DNA from: Mikania micrantha
Lineage: Eukaryota > Streptophyta > Magnoliopsida > Asterales > Asteraceae
Length of the DNA stretch: 64,000 nt
Assembly: GCA_009363875.1 (NCBI GenBank)
Contig: CM018694.1
Location: 29,769,415-29,833,414 of the forward strand
Direction: 5' to 3'
Part shown: piece by piece, positions 43,591-55,524 of the stretch
Layout of the letters: every line of letters starts with the position of its first letter
Numbering within the stretch: the stretch's first letter is position 1
Notes under the pieces: generated by a model
Database searches by the model: none
Seen by the model: the letters and a program-made list of their open reading frames with translations, nothing else
What the model was told of the DNA's origin: nothing
Program-made: the position numbers and the translations under genes

Positions 43591-44943
43591 CGTTACATTG
43601 AACTCCGATGCAAAGGATCTCATGGGGGCATAGCAAAGGGATGCTCGTTCAAAGCTTTCCTGAGCTGCCACCCACATAAGTTCCACGGTACCGAGGGAGC
43701 AGTGGGATTGCTTCGCTGGATCGAGAAGCTGGAGTCAGTTTTCTCTATGTCTGAGTGCTCGGAGGAAATCCGAGTGAAATATGCTACGGGAACTCTGGAG
43801 GGACCGGCCCTCACATGGTGGAACACCCATGTCCAGACTCCTGGACTGGAAACCGCCAACTCTATTCCTTGGGAGAATTTCACAAGGATACTCCATGAGG
43901 AGTATTGCCCTCGTGACGAAATCCGGAAGCTCGAAGAGGAATTCTGTGTACACAGAATGGTGGGATCGGAAATCGAGAAGTACTGTACTCGGTTTCACGA
44001 GCTGTGCAAACTATGCCCGGCAATGGTGACGCCGGAGTATAAGAAGATCGAGCAGTTCATAAGTGGACTGCCGGAACAGATTCAAAGCACAGTAACAGCT
44101 TCCGACCACACCACCATCCAACCACTGATCAGACTGGCTCATAAACTGACTGATCAGGCTGTAGCTCAGGGCAAGCTACCAAAACGAGGCGAGCATGTGA
44201 AGCCTCAAGAAAGCCAGAAAAGGAAGTGGGAACCCAATCAGCACCAATCTCATCAACCTCAACAACAACAATGATCTGCACCTGCCAGAGCTTTCACTGC
44301 CACCCAACCCGATGACAAGGGGAAGGGTGTGTATCAGGGAAAATACCCACTGTGTAACCGATGCTCTTTTCACCACTTCGGGCAATGCGAGCGATACCGT
44401 TGCCTGAAGTGCGGCCGACATGGCCACATGGCCAAAGATTGCAGATCAAAGTTTCCTGTCAACAACAACAACCCCAACCACAACCAGAAGCACAACAACA
44501 ACAATCAAAACACTCCCAGAGGGTGTTATGTATGTGGCAAGCCGGGCCACATGAGGAGGGATTGCTCTCAGCTGAAGAAGGCCAGAGGAGGAGCGGCCAA
44601 GGGTCGAGCTTTTGTGATTGGCTCGGGGGAAGCCAAGGATGACCCGAACATCGTGACCGGTATGTTTCTTTTAAATAATGTCTACGCTAGCATATTATTT
44701 GATACCGGTGCCGATAGGAGTTTTATATCTAGTGAGTTTAGTAAATTGCTAGACATTACCCCGACACCACTAGACTATAAATATACTGTAGAATTAGCCG
44801 ACGACAAGCTGATTGAAACACAACACATCTTTCGAGGATGCGTCATGGTGTTGGCGGATCACGAGCACGAAATCGACTTAATGCCGGTAACTCTCGGGAG
44901 CTTCGACGTAGTTGTTGGGATGGACTGGTTATCCGCTAACTAA
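43591..44943 (+). pseudogene. gag: Element E gag and protease, N-terminus missing
   Basis: The frame enters from the leader without a plausible start; ordinary Ty3 Gag has about 100 residues before the capsid core, and these are absent, so a deletion near 43600 is likely. The core begins FKAFLSCHPHKFHGTEGAVG in part (HKFHGTEG) and has ALTWWN and FHELCKLCPAMV. A TGA at 44272..44274 is the first stop. Zinc knuckles CLKCGRHGHMAKDC (44401) and CYVCGKPGHMRRDC (44524) and protease FDTGAD (Asp at 44701) follow in the same frame. A TAA at 44941..44943 stops after VVGMDWLSAN. Confidence 0.9.
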
Positions 44944-46437
44944 GCAGAGATCATATGCAAAGAAAAGATCGTACGGGTAATGTTGCAGAGTGGGGAACGG
45001 ATCTCGATTCAGGGAGAACGACGGGGAGTACCTCTGAACATTATGTCCTGCATGAAGGCAAACAAGTACCTCCAAAAGGGATACACTGCAATACTAGCCC
45101 TCATGACGGAACAACCGAAGAAAGAAAGGAATATTGAGGACATTGCAGTAGTCCACGATTTTCCCGAAGTGTTTCCCGAGGATCTACCTGGACTGCCTCT
45201 GAAACGACAAGTCGAATTCCAGATAGACCTCACACCAGGAGCAGCACCAATTGCTAAAGCTCCATACCGACTAGCACCGACTGAGATGCAAGAACTGTCT
45301 AATCAGTTGCAGGAACTGTTAGACAAAGGATTTATCAGACCGAGCTTCTCACCTTGGGGAGCACCGGTCTTGTTTGTAAAGAAGAAAGACGGATCATTCC
45401 GAATGTGTATCGACTACAGAGAGCTGAACGAGGTGACGATCAAGAATCGATACCCATTGCCACGAATAGACGATCTGTTTGACCAGTTGCAAGGGTCAAG
45501 CTACTATTCAAAGATCGATTTAAGATCAGGTTACCATCAATTGAGGATACAGGAAAACGATATTCCTAAGACTGCCTTCAGAACCCGATACGGACACTAC
45601 GAATTCTTGGTTATGCCCTTTGGACTGACCAACGCACCAGCTGTATTCATGGATCTCATGAATAGAGTGTGCAAACCTTACCTTGACAAATTCGTGATAG
45701 TATTCATTGACGACATCCTGATCTACTCAAAGAATCAGGAGGAACATGCTAAACATCTAAGGCTAGTCTTGGAATTATTGAAGGAAGAACAACTGTACAC
45801 GAAGTTTTCAAAGTGCGACTTTTGGATTCGCGAAGTCCAATTTCTTGGACACGTGGTTAATGAGCAAGGGATACATGTAGACCCAGCCAAGATTGAAGCC
45901 ATCAAGAACTGGGAAGCACCCAAAACTCCGACTGAGGTGCGACAATTCCTAGGTCTGGCCGGGTACTACCGGAGATTCATTGAAGGATTCTCAAAGATTG
46001 CTCAATCACTGACATCCCTGACCCATAAAGACAAGAAGTTTGATTGGGGAGACAAACTGGAAACTGCTTTCAATTTGTTGAAGCAGAAACTATGTACAGC
46101 ACCTATCATATCCTTACCGGAAGGATGCGATGATTTCGTGGTGTATTGTGACGCCTCAAAACAAGAACTTGGTTGCGTGCTTATGCAACGCGAGAAGGTG
46201 ATAGCATACGCTTCACGACAACTGAAGGTGCATGAGAAAAACTACACGACTCATGATCTTGAGTTGGGAGCTGTGGTATTCGCTCTAAAGATCTGGAGAC
46301 ACTACTTGTATGGCACGAAATGCACTATCTTTACAGATCATAAAAGCCTACAACACATCTTCGACCAGAAGGAGCTAAACATGAGGCAACGAAGATGGGT
46401 TGAACTCATAGGAGATTATGATTGCGCTATCAAGTAA
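44944..46437 (+). pseudogene. pol: Element E reverse transcriptase and RNase H
   Basis: Continues in the protease frame after one stop; open from 44980. It holds DLPGLPLKRQVEFQIDL, then SPWGAPVLFVKKKD, CIDYRELNEVT, the catalytic FIDDIL near 45705..45722, LGLAGYYRRFI and RNase H (YCDASKQELGC, TDHKSLQHIF). A TAA at 46435..46437 interrupts the end of RNase H, just before the motif HPGKANVVADALS, and the frame then continues. No initiation codon of its own is expected. Confidence 0.92.
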
Positions 46438-46903
46438 CATCCCGGTAAAGCAAATGTAGTGGCCGACGCGCTGAGCCAGAAGGAAACAACAAAACGCGTA
46501 CGTGCCCTACAACTCATGATTCAATCTGAATTGCCAAATCAGATACGAATCGCACAACAAGAAGCCCTAAAAGCTGAAAATCTCACTCTTGAAGCCATGC
46601 GTGGCATGGATAAGCAAATGAAGATAAAAGACGACGGAGCTTACTATCTGATGGATCGAATTTTGATTCCATCCTACGGGGGATTGAGAGAAGTAGTGAT
46701 GGACGAAGCACACAAGAGCCGGTATTCCATACATCCGGGCTCATGACTTGAAGACAACCTACTGGTGGCCGAACATGAAAGCCGAAATAGCAACTTACGT
46801 GAGTAAGTGTCTAACGTGCTCAAAGGTCAAAGTGGAGTACCAGAAGCCATCAGGGTTACTTCAGCAAAAAGAATTACCAATGTAGAAATGGGAGCAGATT
46901 TCC
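46438..46903 (+). pseudogene. pol: Element E RNase H end and integrase zinc domain, broken
   Basis: In frame to 46746 (ADALSQKE, HKSRYSIHPGS). A TGA at 46744..46746, a small deletion and a frameshift follow within the HHCC domain; WWPNMKAEIATYVSKCLTCSK (CLTC part visible) reads in the next frame. A TAG near 46884 interrupts the segment before the catalytic core. Confidence 0.85.
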
Positions 46904-47971
46904 ATGGACTTCATAACTAAACTGCCTAGGACGGCAAGTGGTTGCGATACCATCTGGGTTATCGTAGACCGACTGACAAAGTCCGCACATTTCCTACCCA
47001 CCAAGGAGACTGACAAGTTGGACAAGCTCACTCGTATCTATATAAAGGAAGTGGTCACTCGACATGGGGTGCCAATCTCGATAATCTCTGATCGCGACAG
47101 TCGCTTTACGTCGCATTTCTGGAAGTCTTTGCATAAGGCTTTGCGTACGAGATTGGATATGAGTACCGCTTACCACCCGCAGACGGATGGAAAAAGTGAG
47201 CGAACCATACAGACACTGGAAGACATGCTCCGGGCATGTGTTATCGACTTTGGAAGTAGCTGGGAGACTCACCTACCGTTAGTTGAGTTTTCATATAACA
47301 ATAGCTACCACACGAGCATCCAAGCTGCACCATTCGAGGCACTTTACGGGCGTAAGTGTCGATCACCCATCTGCTGGGCGGAAGTTGGAGACAGCCAACT
47401 GACCGGTCCAGAACTGGTGCACGAAACGACTGAAAAGATCGTGCAAATACGCAAACGGATGGCATCAGCTCGGGACAGACAGAAAAGCTATGCTGATAAA
47501 CGACGCAAACCGGTGGAGTTCCAAGTGGGGGACAGAGTGCTACTCAAGATCTCGCCTTGGAAGGGAGTCATACGGTTTGGCAAACGAGGCAAATTGAACC
47601 CACGTAACATTGGACCTTTCGAGATCACCAAACGAATAGGCCCTGTGGCCTACGAACTAAACCTGCCAGACGAACTGAGCAGCGTGCACAATGTATTTCA
47701 TATCTCGAATCTCAAGAAGTGTTTGTCTGACGAAACACTTGTTATTCCTCTCGAGGAGATACAAATCGACGAACAATTGACTTTCGTTGAGGAACCGGTG
47801 GAGATTATGGACCGGGAAATCAAGAAACTCAAACTCAGCAAGATCCCGATTGTAAAAGTGCGATGGAATTCGCGACGAGGAACGGAATTCACGTGGGAAC
47901 GTGAAGATCAGATGAAACAAAAGTACCCACACATGTTCGCGGAACAGACCAACACTGACAACACGAGTTGA
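46904..47971 (+). CDS. pol: Element E integrase core and chromodomain-like tail
   Basis: Open for 355 codons from the internal ATG of MDFITK; the true polyprotein entry lies upstream. The triad is Asp2, Asp63 and Glu99 counting from this ATG, so D-D(35)-E is intact. The GPF-type motif NIGPFEITKRIGPVAYEL (in part) leads to the chromodomain-like end VRWNSRRGTEFTWEREDQM. The frame closes with TNTDNTS about 25 nt before the polypurine tract. Confidence 0.92.
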   Translation: MDFITKLPRTASGCDTIWVIVDRLTKSAHFLPTKETDKLDKLTRIYIKEVVTRHGVPISIISDRDSRFTSHFWKSLHKALRTRLDMSTAYHPQTDGKSERTIQTLEDMLRACVIDFGSSWETHLPLVEFSYNNSYHTSIQAAPFEALYGRKCRSPICWAEVGDSQLTGPELVHETTEKIVQIRKRMASARDRQKSYADKRRKPVEFQVGDRVLLKISPWKGVIRFGKRGKLNPRNIGPFEITKRIGPVAYELNLPDELSSVHNVFHISNLKKCLSDETLVIPLEEIQIDEQLTFVEEPVEIMDREIKKLKLSKIPIVKVRWNSRRGTEFTWEREDQMKQKYPHMFAEQTNTDNTS

Positions 47972-47996
47972 ATTTCGGGACGAAATTCTTTCTAAC

Positions 47997-48006
47997 AAGG
48001 GGAGGA
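47997..48006 (+). other. Polypurine tract of element E
   Basis: AAGGGGAGGA directly before the 3' LTR. Confidence 0.88.
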
Positions 48007-50997
48007 TGTGACACCTCGTATTTTCCAGGTCAACTCATTATTTATTTAAATGTATATTTAAATGCTTTATGTACACGTGGCACTAGAATTAGATTAATTT
48101 AGTGTGACACGTGGCACGACAGTACGAGCATTGATACACAACATGATAATCCAAGGGATTATCAGAAACTGCGTACATGTGTCAAAAGTCATGAACGTTG
48201 GTGAACGTCACAACACTTAAGCACAGAAACACCTCACAAGTCAATTATTGCAAGTAATTGACTAATGGAGTCCAAACGACGCTCGAACAATGTCCTACAG
48301 TCGAAAAACAGGCAAGAATGGGCCCAGAACAACAAAATAGGCATATTGGGCCTTACATATGGGCCAGGCAGTACGCCTGACCCGAAGCCCCCATCCCAGG
48401 AGATGCGTGCGGATGAGGAAGATGGCGCCTCATCCGGTGCACCCGCGTGTAATGACGAAGCCACTCTCACCCACGCCAGGCGATACGCCTGACCCCTAGA
48501 TTCGCAAATTTTCTTTTTAAACTTCCAAGATCATCATTTCACCTATCTTAACCATTTTTACACACCATAGCTCAGCTATTTCTCTTCCCAAACCACTGAA
48601 GCACTTAATTCTACCCTGTGGAAGCCATTAGAGGACCTTTTTTGAAGCTTTGAAGCTTGGTTTCTATCAAGAACTTGAAGGAGAAGGATATTGTAGCTTG
48701 AAGATCACCATCACTACCTCGAGGCTACTCGAACCTACTGTCCAGGAGTCTCCAGAGCTGCTCCAACACCCTCTTGACGATCTAAAGCTTGTGAGGTATC
48801 CTCTACATGCTTACACACACTCTTTTCACTCCTACACTCTCATGCAAGTGATAAATCACACATGCAAGCTCACTAGACTCACATGCACGAACTTCTTTAA
48901 GTTTGAATCTGGGTTTGTTAGTTTTAACATGATTCTTGATGATCTATGATGTTGCTATGATGATTTGCAATGATCCAAGTTGTTGTACATATGTATCTAT
49001 GCTTAAAATGATGTTTTGTGACATTATATTGCCATGCATGTATGATCCATGATGGTAGGAATGATCTTGGATATGTTGATATGCTTATTGATGATATTAG
49101 AAAGATTACTCATGGTGGGATTTGGTTAAAATGGTTAAAAGGTTGATTTTTAGTAATCTTTCTATTAATAGAAACGTTATATTGACAAAATGGTGTTATG
49201 AACGATATAGTGGGCATGCATGTAGATGGAATTGCTATTTGGACGCTAATATGATGATTTGTGTATTTAAAATGTGATTTTGATGTGATTATAGTCATTT
49301 TCAACACGGTTACTATATTTAGTAACTTTTCAGGTCAAGATGTCGTTAGATGATGTTTCGGACCATGTTTGTATGTTTAAATGATGCTAGATGACTTAAG
49401 ATGATGATTTGTGATATGAAAATTGGTTTAGATATGTTAAGATGGTCATTTTATACAAAAACCACAAAGTTACTATTTATGGTAACTTTATTTTTACAAA
49501 AACCGATTTGTAAACATGTTGTGTGATTCGAGCATGCTAGATGACTTATTATGTTATAATATGATGATTAGATGCTAAGTTAGATGGTTTCCGATGTCAC
49601 GTATGCTATAAATGGAAACTTTCCATTTTAGGAAACTTTGGTGTGCTAACATGATGAAAACGACTTATATGAATTCGTATGATGATGTGTTATGTATTAA
49701 CATGATCACATAGGACAAATGAGCATTCTAGAACTTTAAAACTGTTATGCTTTGTGAACTTTCCAAAAATGGAAACTTACTATAAATAGTAAGTTGTCCA
49801 TAGACGAAACTTGTGCGTTTTGCACACGACGAGCACTTACACATTTGCTACACGATTCACAAACCGTCACACGGTTCACCAACGGGTCGTTGACTTGACA
49901 CAGTCAACTTTGGTCAACACTAGTCAAACACGGTCAAACACGGTCAATGTGGACCAACACAGTCAAACACGGTCAATGTGGACCAACACGAGCAAACACG
50001 GTCATTGTGGACCGACACGGACAAACATGAACAACCAAGGGTTGTTGGTACAAACACGAGCACTAACACGAATACTAGCACGGTCACATACACGAACTCA
50101 CGTACGGTGTACGATATAGGTTGCCGGTGACCGACGCGCTACTTTCTCGAGGAGCTTACGCGTACTTTCATTCACATCACTAAGGTGAGTTTACGGCCCC
50201 TCTTTACTCTTTTTCAAACGCTTTTAAGTAGGGGGAGAATACTAGTTACATCGAGTCAAACATTTATTACTGTACAAACATATTTGGTGTATGCTGGTTT
50301 ATTGGACAAACATTAAGTGTTGAACTCGTAACAAGTCCTCACAAAGTCTTACCGTTAATGTACGAACAACGTGGTAGATTTGGATGGATCCATTATGGAA
50401 TGACTAACCCACGGGGCACTATGTTGACTGGATGTCATAAACCGTGCAAACTCTGACCTAACTTGCTATGTATACGAGACATAGCGGAGGCAAGGACAAA
50501 CAAGTCTAGTTCGGTAGTGACGCACTGATACTTTGGGCCTAGGGCTCGGTACTAACATTTGATAAACAGCATGACACACTTTCTTACTATATGTATATCA
50601 AAACCTGTGAACTCACCAACCATTGTGTTGACACTTTTTCTAACTTGTATTCTCAGGTAACTAGCGCGGCTAGCAGGAGGACAGGAATGCACAAATTAAG
50701 GGACGAGCATTAGGTACTTACATGCATTCTGTCATTTTGAAAACGTTTTACTTTCATTTTGTTAAACAATGTTGTGTTAAACTATATACTTTTTCGCTGC
50801 AAATTGTCAAACATTTGATTTCCGCTGCAATATGATATGAATCACTTTTCCGATGCAAACTGTTTTATTAAGTGTATGTGTCGAACCTTGGATTTGTAAA
50901 CGCATATAGAGTTGTTCTATATGACCTTGAGTTGTGATTCAGGACACGTCACGCCCACGTGGACTGACACCACGAGTGGGAATTTGGGGGTGTGACA
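48007..50997 (+). repeat. Element E 3' LTR (2991 bp)
   Basis: Starts TGTGACACCTCG, ends GGGGGTGTGACA. It is the complete reference for the E LTR: hairpin series at about 49100..49800, minisatellite 49890..50015, donor-hairpin module with GT at 50185. No genes. Confidence 0.94.
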
Positions 50998-52075
50998 CCG
51001 TTTGATTTGTAGGTCATATGTTTGATGATATTTACAGAATTCCCTAACTACTAAGAACCTTGATTGACAGACTAGTTTACTCGAGTTGACCAAGGCCCAA
51101 TCATTAGGACTTAGATTTTATTAAATGTTTATTTATTTATTTAATTAAGCATTTATAACTGTTTCTACAAATACTGTGGTTGATCATTATTGTGATGAAC
51201 TTAAGGAATCAACATAGATTCCAAATTGTTGTATTTACAGCAACAAAGAACTGAAGAATCATTTGATTAATGGTACGGGTAAAATGCTTAATTTTCATTA
51301 ACAACAATGTCCCATGTGGATTAGTATGTGGAGGGACGGCGTCTGGGCGGGTTGTAGGCTCGACTCAGGGGTATGCCCTATATATAAGCATACTGATCTG
51401 GATGATACATGTGATGTTAATGAGATTAAGGTTGTTACCCGAGGGTTTAACAAATGTTTTGAGTGTATGGTAGGTAAAAATGCTTAACTATTATTAACAT
51501 CAGTGTCATATACGCATTAGTATGTGGTGGGACGGCGTCTAGGCGGGTTTGTAGACTCGACTCAGGGGTATGCCCTATATATAAGCATACCGATGTGGAC
51601 ATTAGATGTGATGTTAATGAGGTTAGGGTCTTTACCGAAAGAGGTTTACAAATCAATTTCAATTACTAAACTATATGAACTCACCAACCATGTGTTGACT
51701 TTATTTGTGCATGACTTCACAGGTGACGAACAGGTCAATTAAGAAGCTTATGCTTTTGGACTAGGACTTCAGATAGAAGACCTAGTATTTTTGGACCTGC
51801 ATACTTTTGGAACATCATTATACAAATATTTTGTATATCTTGTGCAGTTACAAGATAGATATTTTAAGATGTTTATGATGGATTTACATTGTTAAATTAT
51901 GAACAATTCGGATGTAATTTAACTTTTGTAATTCTATCATATTTAGCATTTCTCACTTATATCATGTGCAATGTAAACAATCTGATCACTTTGATTATCA
52001 CTCGCGATATCGCGCCCCGGGAACCTTCCGCCAGACGGGGACTCTGATCCAACCCCGCCGGCTCGGGGTGTGACA
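50998..52075 (+). repeat. Element C 3' LTR, second part
   Basis: Resumes at CCGTTTGATTTG, equal to 32072 onward in the 5' LTR, and ends GCTCGGGGTGTGACA at the ctctt duplication. Contains the two near-copies with GGTATGCCCTATATATAAGC and the acceptor-like CACAG|GT. Confidence 0.95.
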
Positions 52076-52080
52076 CTCTT
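52076..52080. repeat. Target site duplication of element C, right copy (ctctt)
   Basis: Matches 17793..17797. Confidence 0.95.
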
Positions 52081-53236
52081 GACTATCAAAACACGGTTCA
52101 ATGTGTAGGAAGCATGTGCAACAGCTTCATTCCAGAACTGAACTGGAAGGGATGAAGCAGCAAGCATAGTCCGAGCAGCCTCAATCAATATTTTGTTCTT
52201 GCGCTCAGTAACGCCATTCATTTGTGGGACATATGGAGCACTGAATTGTTGGACAATGCCACGCTCATTGCAGAAGTTCTCCATATTGTGACTCTTGAAC
52301 TCTGTCCCGTTATCTGTTTTGAGCATACGAATCTTGAGCTTATAAGGTGATTCAAGTTTAGTTACCAAAACTTGAATGCACTCGAACGTTTTTGATTTCT
52401 CCTTTAGAAAGAAAACACAAGAATATCTAGAATACTCATCAGTGATGACTAAACAGTATTCATCTCCAGCTATACTCTTGCGGTTGACTGGACCAAATAA
52501 ATCCATATGAAGAAGGTCAAGAGGAACAGTGATTGAATGATACTTTTTCAGCTTGTGAGACTGCTTGGTTTTCTTTCCCTTCTTGCACGAGACACAGATA
52601 TCAGACAGCTTAAAATTCTTTAAGCTAACACCCTCAACCAAATTGTTGTGTACCAAATGGTTCATCTTACGTAGACTCAAATGGTCCATCCTCTTATGCC
52701 AAAGAATAGAATCTTTCTTTGTGGCTTTTGACATAAAACATTAAGCTGAGGAGGAAGTTGTTGAAGCTGTAGCCATGTTGAGAACATACAAGTCTTGCTT
52801 ACGGGGTGCAGACATCAGAATCCAGTCTTCAGGAATAGTGATGCCTTGCTTGAGAATGTAACAGCTGGAGTCATCAAAGAGAAATTTATACTGCTTGTTA
52901 CAAATCTGTGATACTGAAAGTAGATTGTTTTCTAGCTGCTTCACATATCTGACTTTATCAAATGAAACTTGGCCGTTTGAAAGAATACCCTCTCCAGTAA
53001 TGAAGCTGCCTTTGTCACCGGCAAACGCTACATTTCCACCTCGAATTGAATTGACATTGGTGAGCAGCGAAATATGTCCAGTCATGTGCTTTGAAGCCCC
53101 ACTATCAACAATCCAAGTGCTGTTAAGAGCAGCAGTTGGGGCAACCTGCACACACACAAACAATCAGTTCAATTTGGGAACCCAAGCCTTTATAGTCTTG
53201 AGTTGACCCAATGAGTCTCGGATCCAAACATCAATC
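52081..53236 (-). pseudogene. pol: Element G gag end, protease and integrase core
   Basis: Minus strand. A gag-end remnant VWIRDSLGQLKTIKAWVPKLN (in part KAWVPKLN) is followed by a stop at 53164..53166. The protease WIVDSGASKHMTG has the copia-type DSGA site. An in-frame TAA at 52741..52743 precedes the integrase, which begins SILWHKRMDHLSLRKMNHL (GAG-pre-integrase and zinc region, CVSCKKGK). The catalytic residues lie in LLHMDLFG, LKTDNGTEF and NGVTERKN. The frame is cut by element C at 52080 and resumes at 17797. Two stops and the insertions make it non-functional. Confidence 0.9.
53232..53236. repeat. Presumed target site duplication of element F, left copy (caatc)
   Basis: Five bases before TGTGACAACCAG. 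The right copy would lie beyond the window, so this is not verified. Confidence 0.5.
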
Positions 53237-54019
53237 TGTGACAACCAGTACCTGATCGTCCGGCAAGTCCGTATAGTGTGTGTACTTTCACTATTTACTA
53301 TGTGTAAATACAACATATGAACAGTGTGTGTGTTAACAGAATTCATAATACAAGAAACAGTTGTACGTATTTATGTGAAAACTTAAATACCGGACGTACA
53401 ACAACTCATGATAAACAATAGTTGTTGGTATTTAGGTGAAAACCTAAGTACAGTTAATACAACGAATCATGAGAAACAACAGTGTACAAGTAAACAACAA
53501 GAACATGTCGGTTGCGATCTGATATCCATAGATGACAGGAATCAGATGGCCGATAAATCAGTACGAAAACAACGTGAAAAACAAGAAGTTTAGTTGAGTC
53601 CATCAATGAGGAAACAAAATTTAAAACACAATTGCAGTGTCGTTTCAGAATAACGAACTGACAGTGTGTTTGTGTGGGTGACAATTCACACAAACATATT
53701 CGTGAGTTTAAAGTTCTGAAATGATGACTGAAAAGTAGAAAACAAGAATCAGAAAGCAAAACCATCATCGTGTTCGTTCGGGTGACGATTCGAACGAATA
53801 CGCGCGAAGGTGACGCGATCTGACGAAACGAAATCGATAAACGAATTCGATAAGATAATTTAAGAAAAACAAATTCAGAACGTTTATTAGGAATTACAAC
53901 CTTAAAAATGTTAATTAAAACTTATTTTTATTTAAAATATGGAAACACACGCGTTACGTTCCGGAAACGCAACGGAGGCGCGAACCGAGCAACGAAAACG
54001 AACCCGAACACACTCGGGG

Positions 54020-54027
54020 TATAAATA
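54020..54027 (+). promoter_or_regulatory. TATA box of the element F 5' LTR
   Basis: TATAAATA about 780 bp into the LTR, the same distance as in D, followed by a TC-rich leader. The copy in the 3' LTR is at 63146..63153. Confidence 0.6.
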
Positions 54028-55524
54028 CCCTAAATGAGGTTTCTTCCTCATTTATCACTCTCACTTTCTCTCTCTAAAACCCTAGATTTGGCTCCATCTC
54101 TCTCTCTCTCTCTCTCTCTCTAAAATCTTGAACTTCAAACTTCCAAATCTTGTTCATCTCTCAGCCAAATCACTCCATCTTTGGACCAAATCGAAGATCT
54201 GGATCTCCTCTACACGAAAGTACAACCGATCTGGAACGAGAACCATCAGAAAAGAGGTAATCTATGATGAAATGTAGCGAAAACTAGGGTTTTTTGGCCC
54301 TTTTGTTCGAACCCAACCCTAACCAGTTAACCACCCGCAAATCTTGAAGTCCATGATCACGATAACCATTCCTGGCCTACACCATCTTCGAAAACACCTC
54401 AGGACCATGAGATGGGGGTGATGCTAGGCGTAGCCTTGCTTTGGCCGAAGAACAAACTCAGATGGCCGAAGGGCCTAGGGCGAAGGGACAAGGCCGAATG
54501 GCCACCCCTCTTCGGCATTCATTCGGTCGCCAGCCTATCGGTCGGGCCTAAGCCATTCGCCGGTCAACTCCCTCATTCGCCGAGCCACTTCGTTCAGAGG
54601 ACATTCTCTCGGCCATATGCATTCGGCCGGCCTAGACATCCCTTCGGCCACTTTCATTTGATCAGCCATCACCCATGCGGCCCTCCCATTTGCTGAGCAT
54701 CTCCCATTCGACCAACCCCATTCGCTTGAACCACCACCCATTCGACCACAACCACAATCGGCTAGCCAAGTCTCATGCGGCCACCTCATTCTCCCATGCA
54801 GCTTCATTCGCCCACAGGGCCAATCGCCAAGCAAAGTCAGTCGGCCCATCCCATTGCTTCGTCCCAATGATTCAGCCAGACCACCTGACCCATTCCCCTA
54901 CCTCGGCCCAAGGACTGTTTAGGCCCAGTTCGGCCCATGGCCACTAGTTAGGCCCACCATGGCTCCATTGACCCAAGGCCCATTGTTTCGGTCCATACCT
55001 CACTTGGACTAGACTATCTTTTGGCCCATATGGCATTCGGCCCACATAATTTAAACGAGAAAATTGCAACAAACACATGAAACTATGATTTCAAGGGTTA
55101 ATGTACATGGGGAAAATCTTGATATTACTACAAAGGTGGTAATAATTTCGTTAAGAAAAACTTGTGAAGACTTTAAAACACAAACCTAAGTTCATTCTTG
55201 GGTCAATTTATTAAGTCTCATATCACAATAATTAATGAGCACATAATGACCAAGTTTGAGATTTCAAGAATGAGTCAAAGTCAAACATACAACATAAAGA
55301 CATAGGGTAATATTGAACAATAACAATAGAACCGGGGCCGAATGATGACAAAGACCGATAGGTGTTAGTCGACTTAGACTAACAGCTACACACACTCAAT
55401 CACATACAACTTATGCTTACAAGTTACAAACAACGTTAAATCAATACAGGATCGTGAATACAACATCAAGTACAACAAAGAGCGCGTGCATTTTTGTTTA
55501 GGCTAAGTCATCCACAACTACTAC

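Larger units (their letters stand above)
40618..50997 (+). mobile_element. Element E: Ty3/gypsy chromovirus-like element in the C 3' LTR, left end eroded
   Basis: Two LTRs (40618..43502, missing 124 bp at its start, and 48007..50997), tRNA-Met primer site, gag-pol with several stops and one frameshift, and a polypurine tract. The right end TGTGACA meets C sequence CCGTTTGAT at 50998. The left target duplication is lost. Confidence 0.93.
17798..52075 (+). mobile_element. Element C: Ty3/gypsy chromovirus-like element carrying two nested insertions
   Basis: Its own sequence is the 5' LTR (17798..18489 plus 29842..33148), the internal region 33149..38030 and the 3' LTR (38031..about 40610 plus 50998..52075). 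Element D sits in the 5' LTR and E in the 3' LTR. The ctctt duplication on both sides fixes the outer limits. Gag-pol has many stops and frameshifts, consistent with an older insertion than D. Confidence 0.95.
14266..53236 (-). mobile_element. Element G: Ty1/copia element (SIRE-like), minus strand, split by element C
   Basis: The copia order on the minus strand is gag end and protease (53236..52744), integrase (52734..52081 and 17797..17207), RT and RNase H (16849..15546), then a 3' non-coding region with polypurine tract and probable LTR (down to ~14266). Element C is inserted in the integrase with duplication ctctt, and element F cuts the gag. IN before RT is diagnostic of copia. The RNase H wording (YLKGTPDLGLWYP, DYGL) and the long purine-rich 3' region suggest SIRE. 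The 5' LTR lies outside the window. Confidence 0.85.

Noticed and set aside
49811..50119. Threonine and glycine-rich repetitive protein
   Set aside because: Produced by the GGTCAA minisatellite of the E LTR.
54412..54947. Overlapping reading frames on both strands (also at 63526..63971)
   Set aside because: Open frames arise from CATTCGGCC and GGCCCA words in the F LTR; they lack domain resemblance and differ by indels between the LTR copies.
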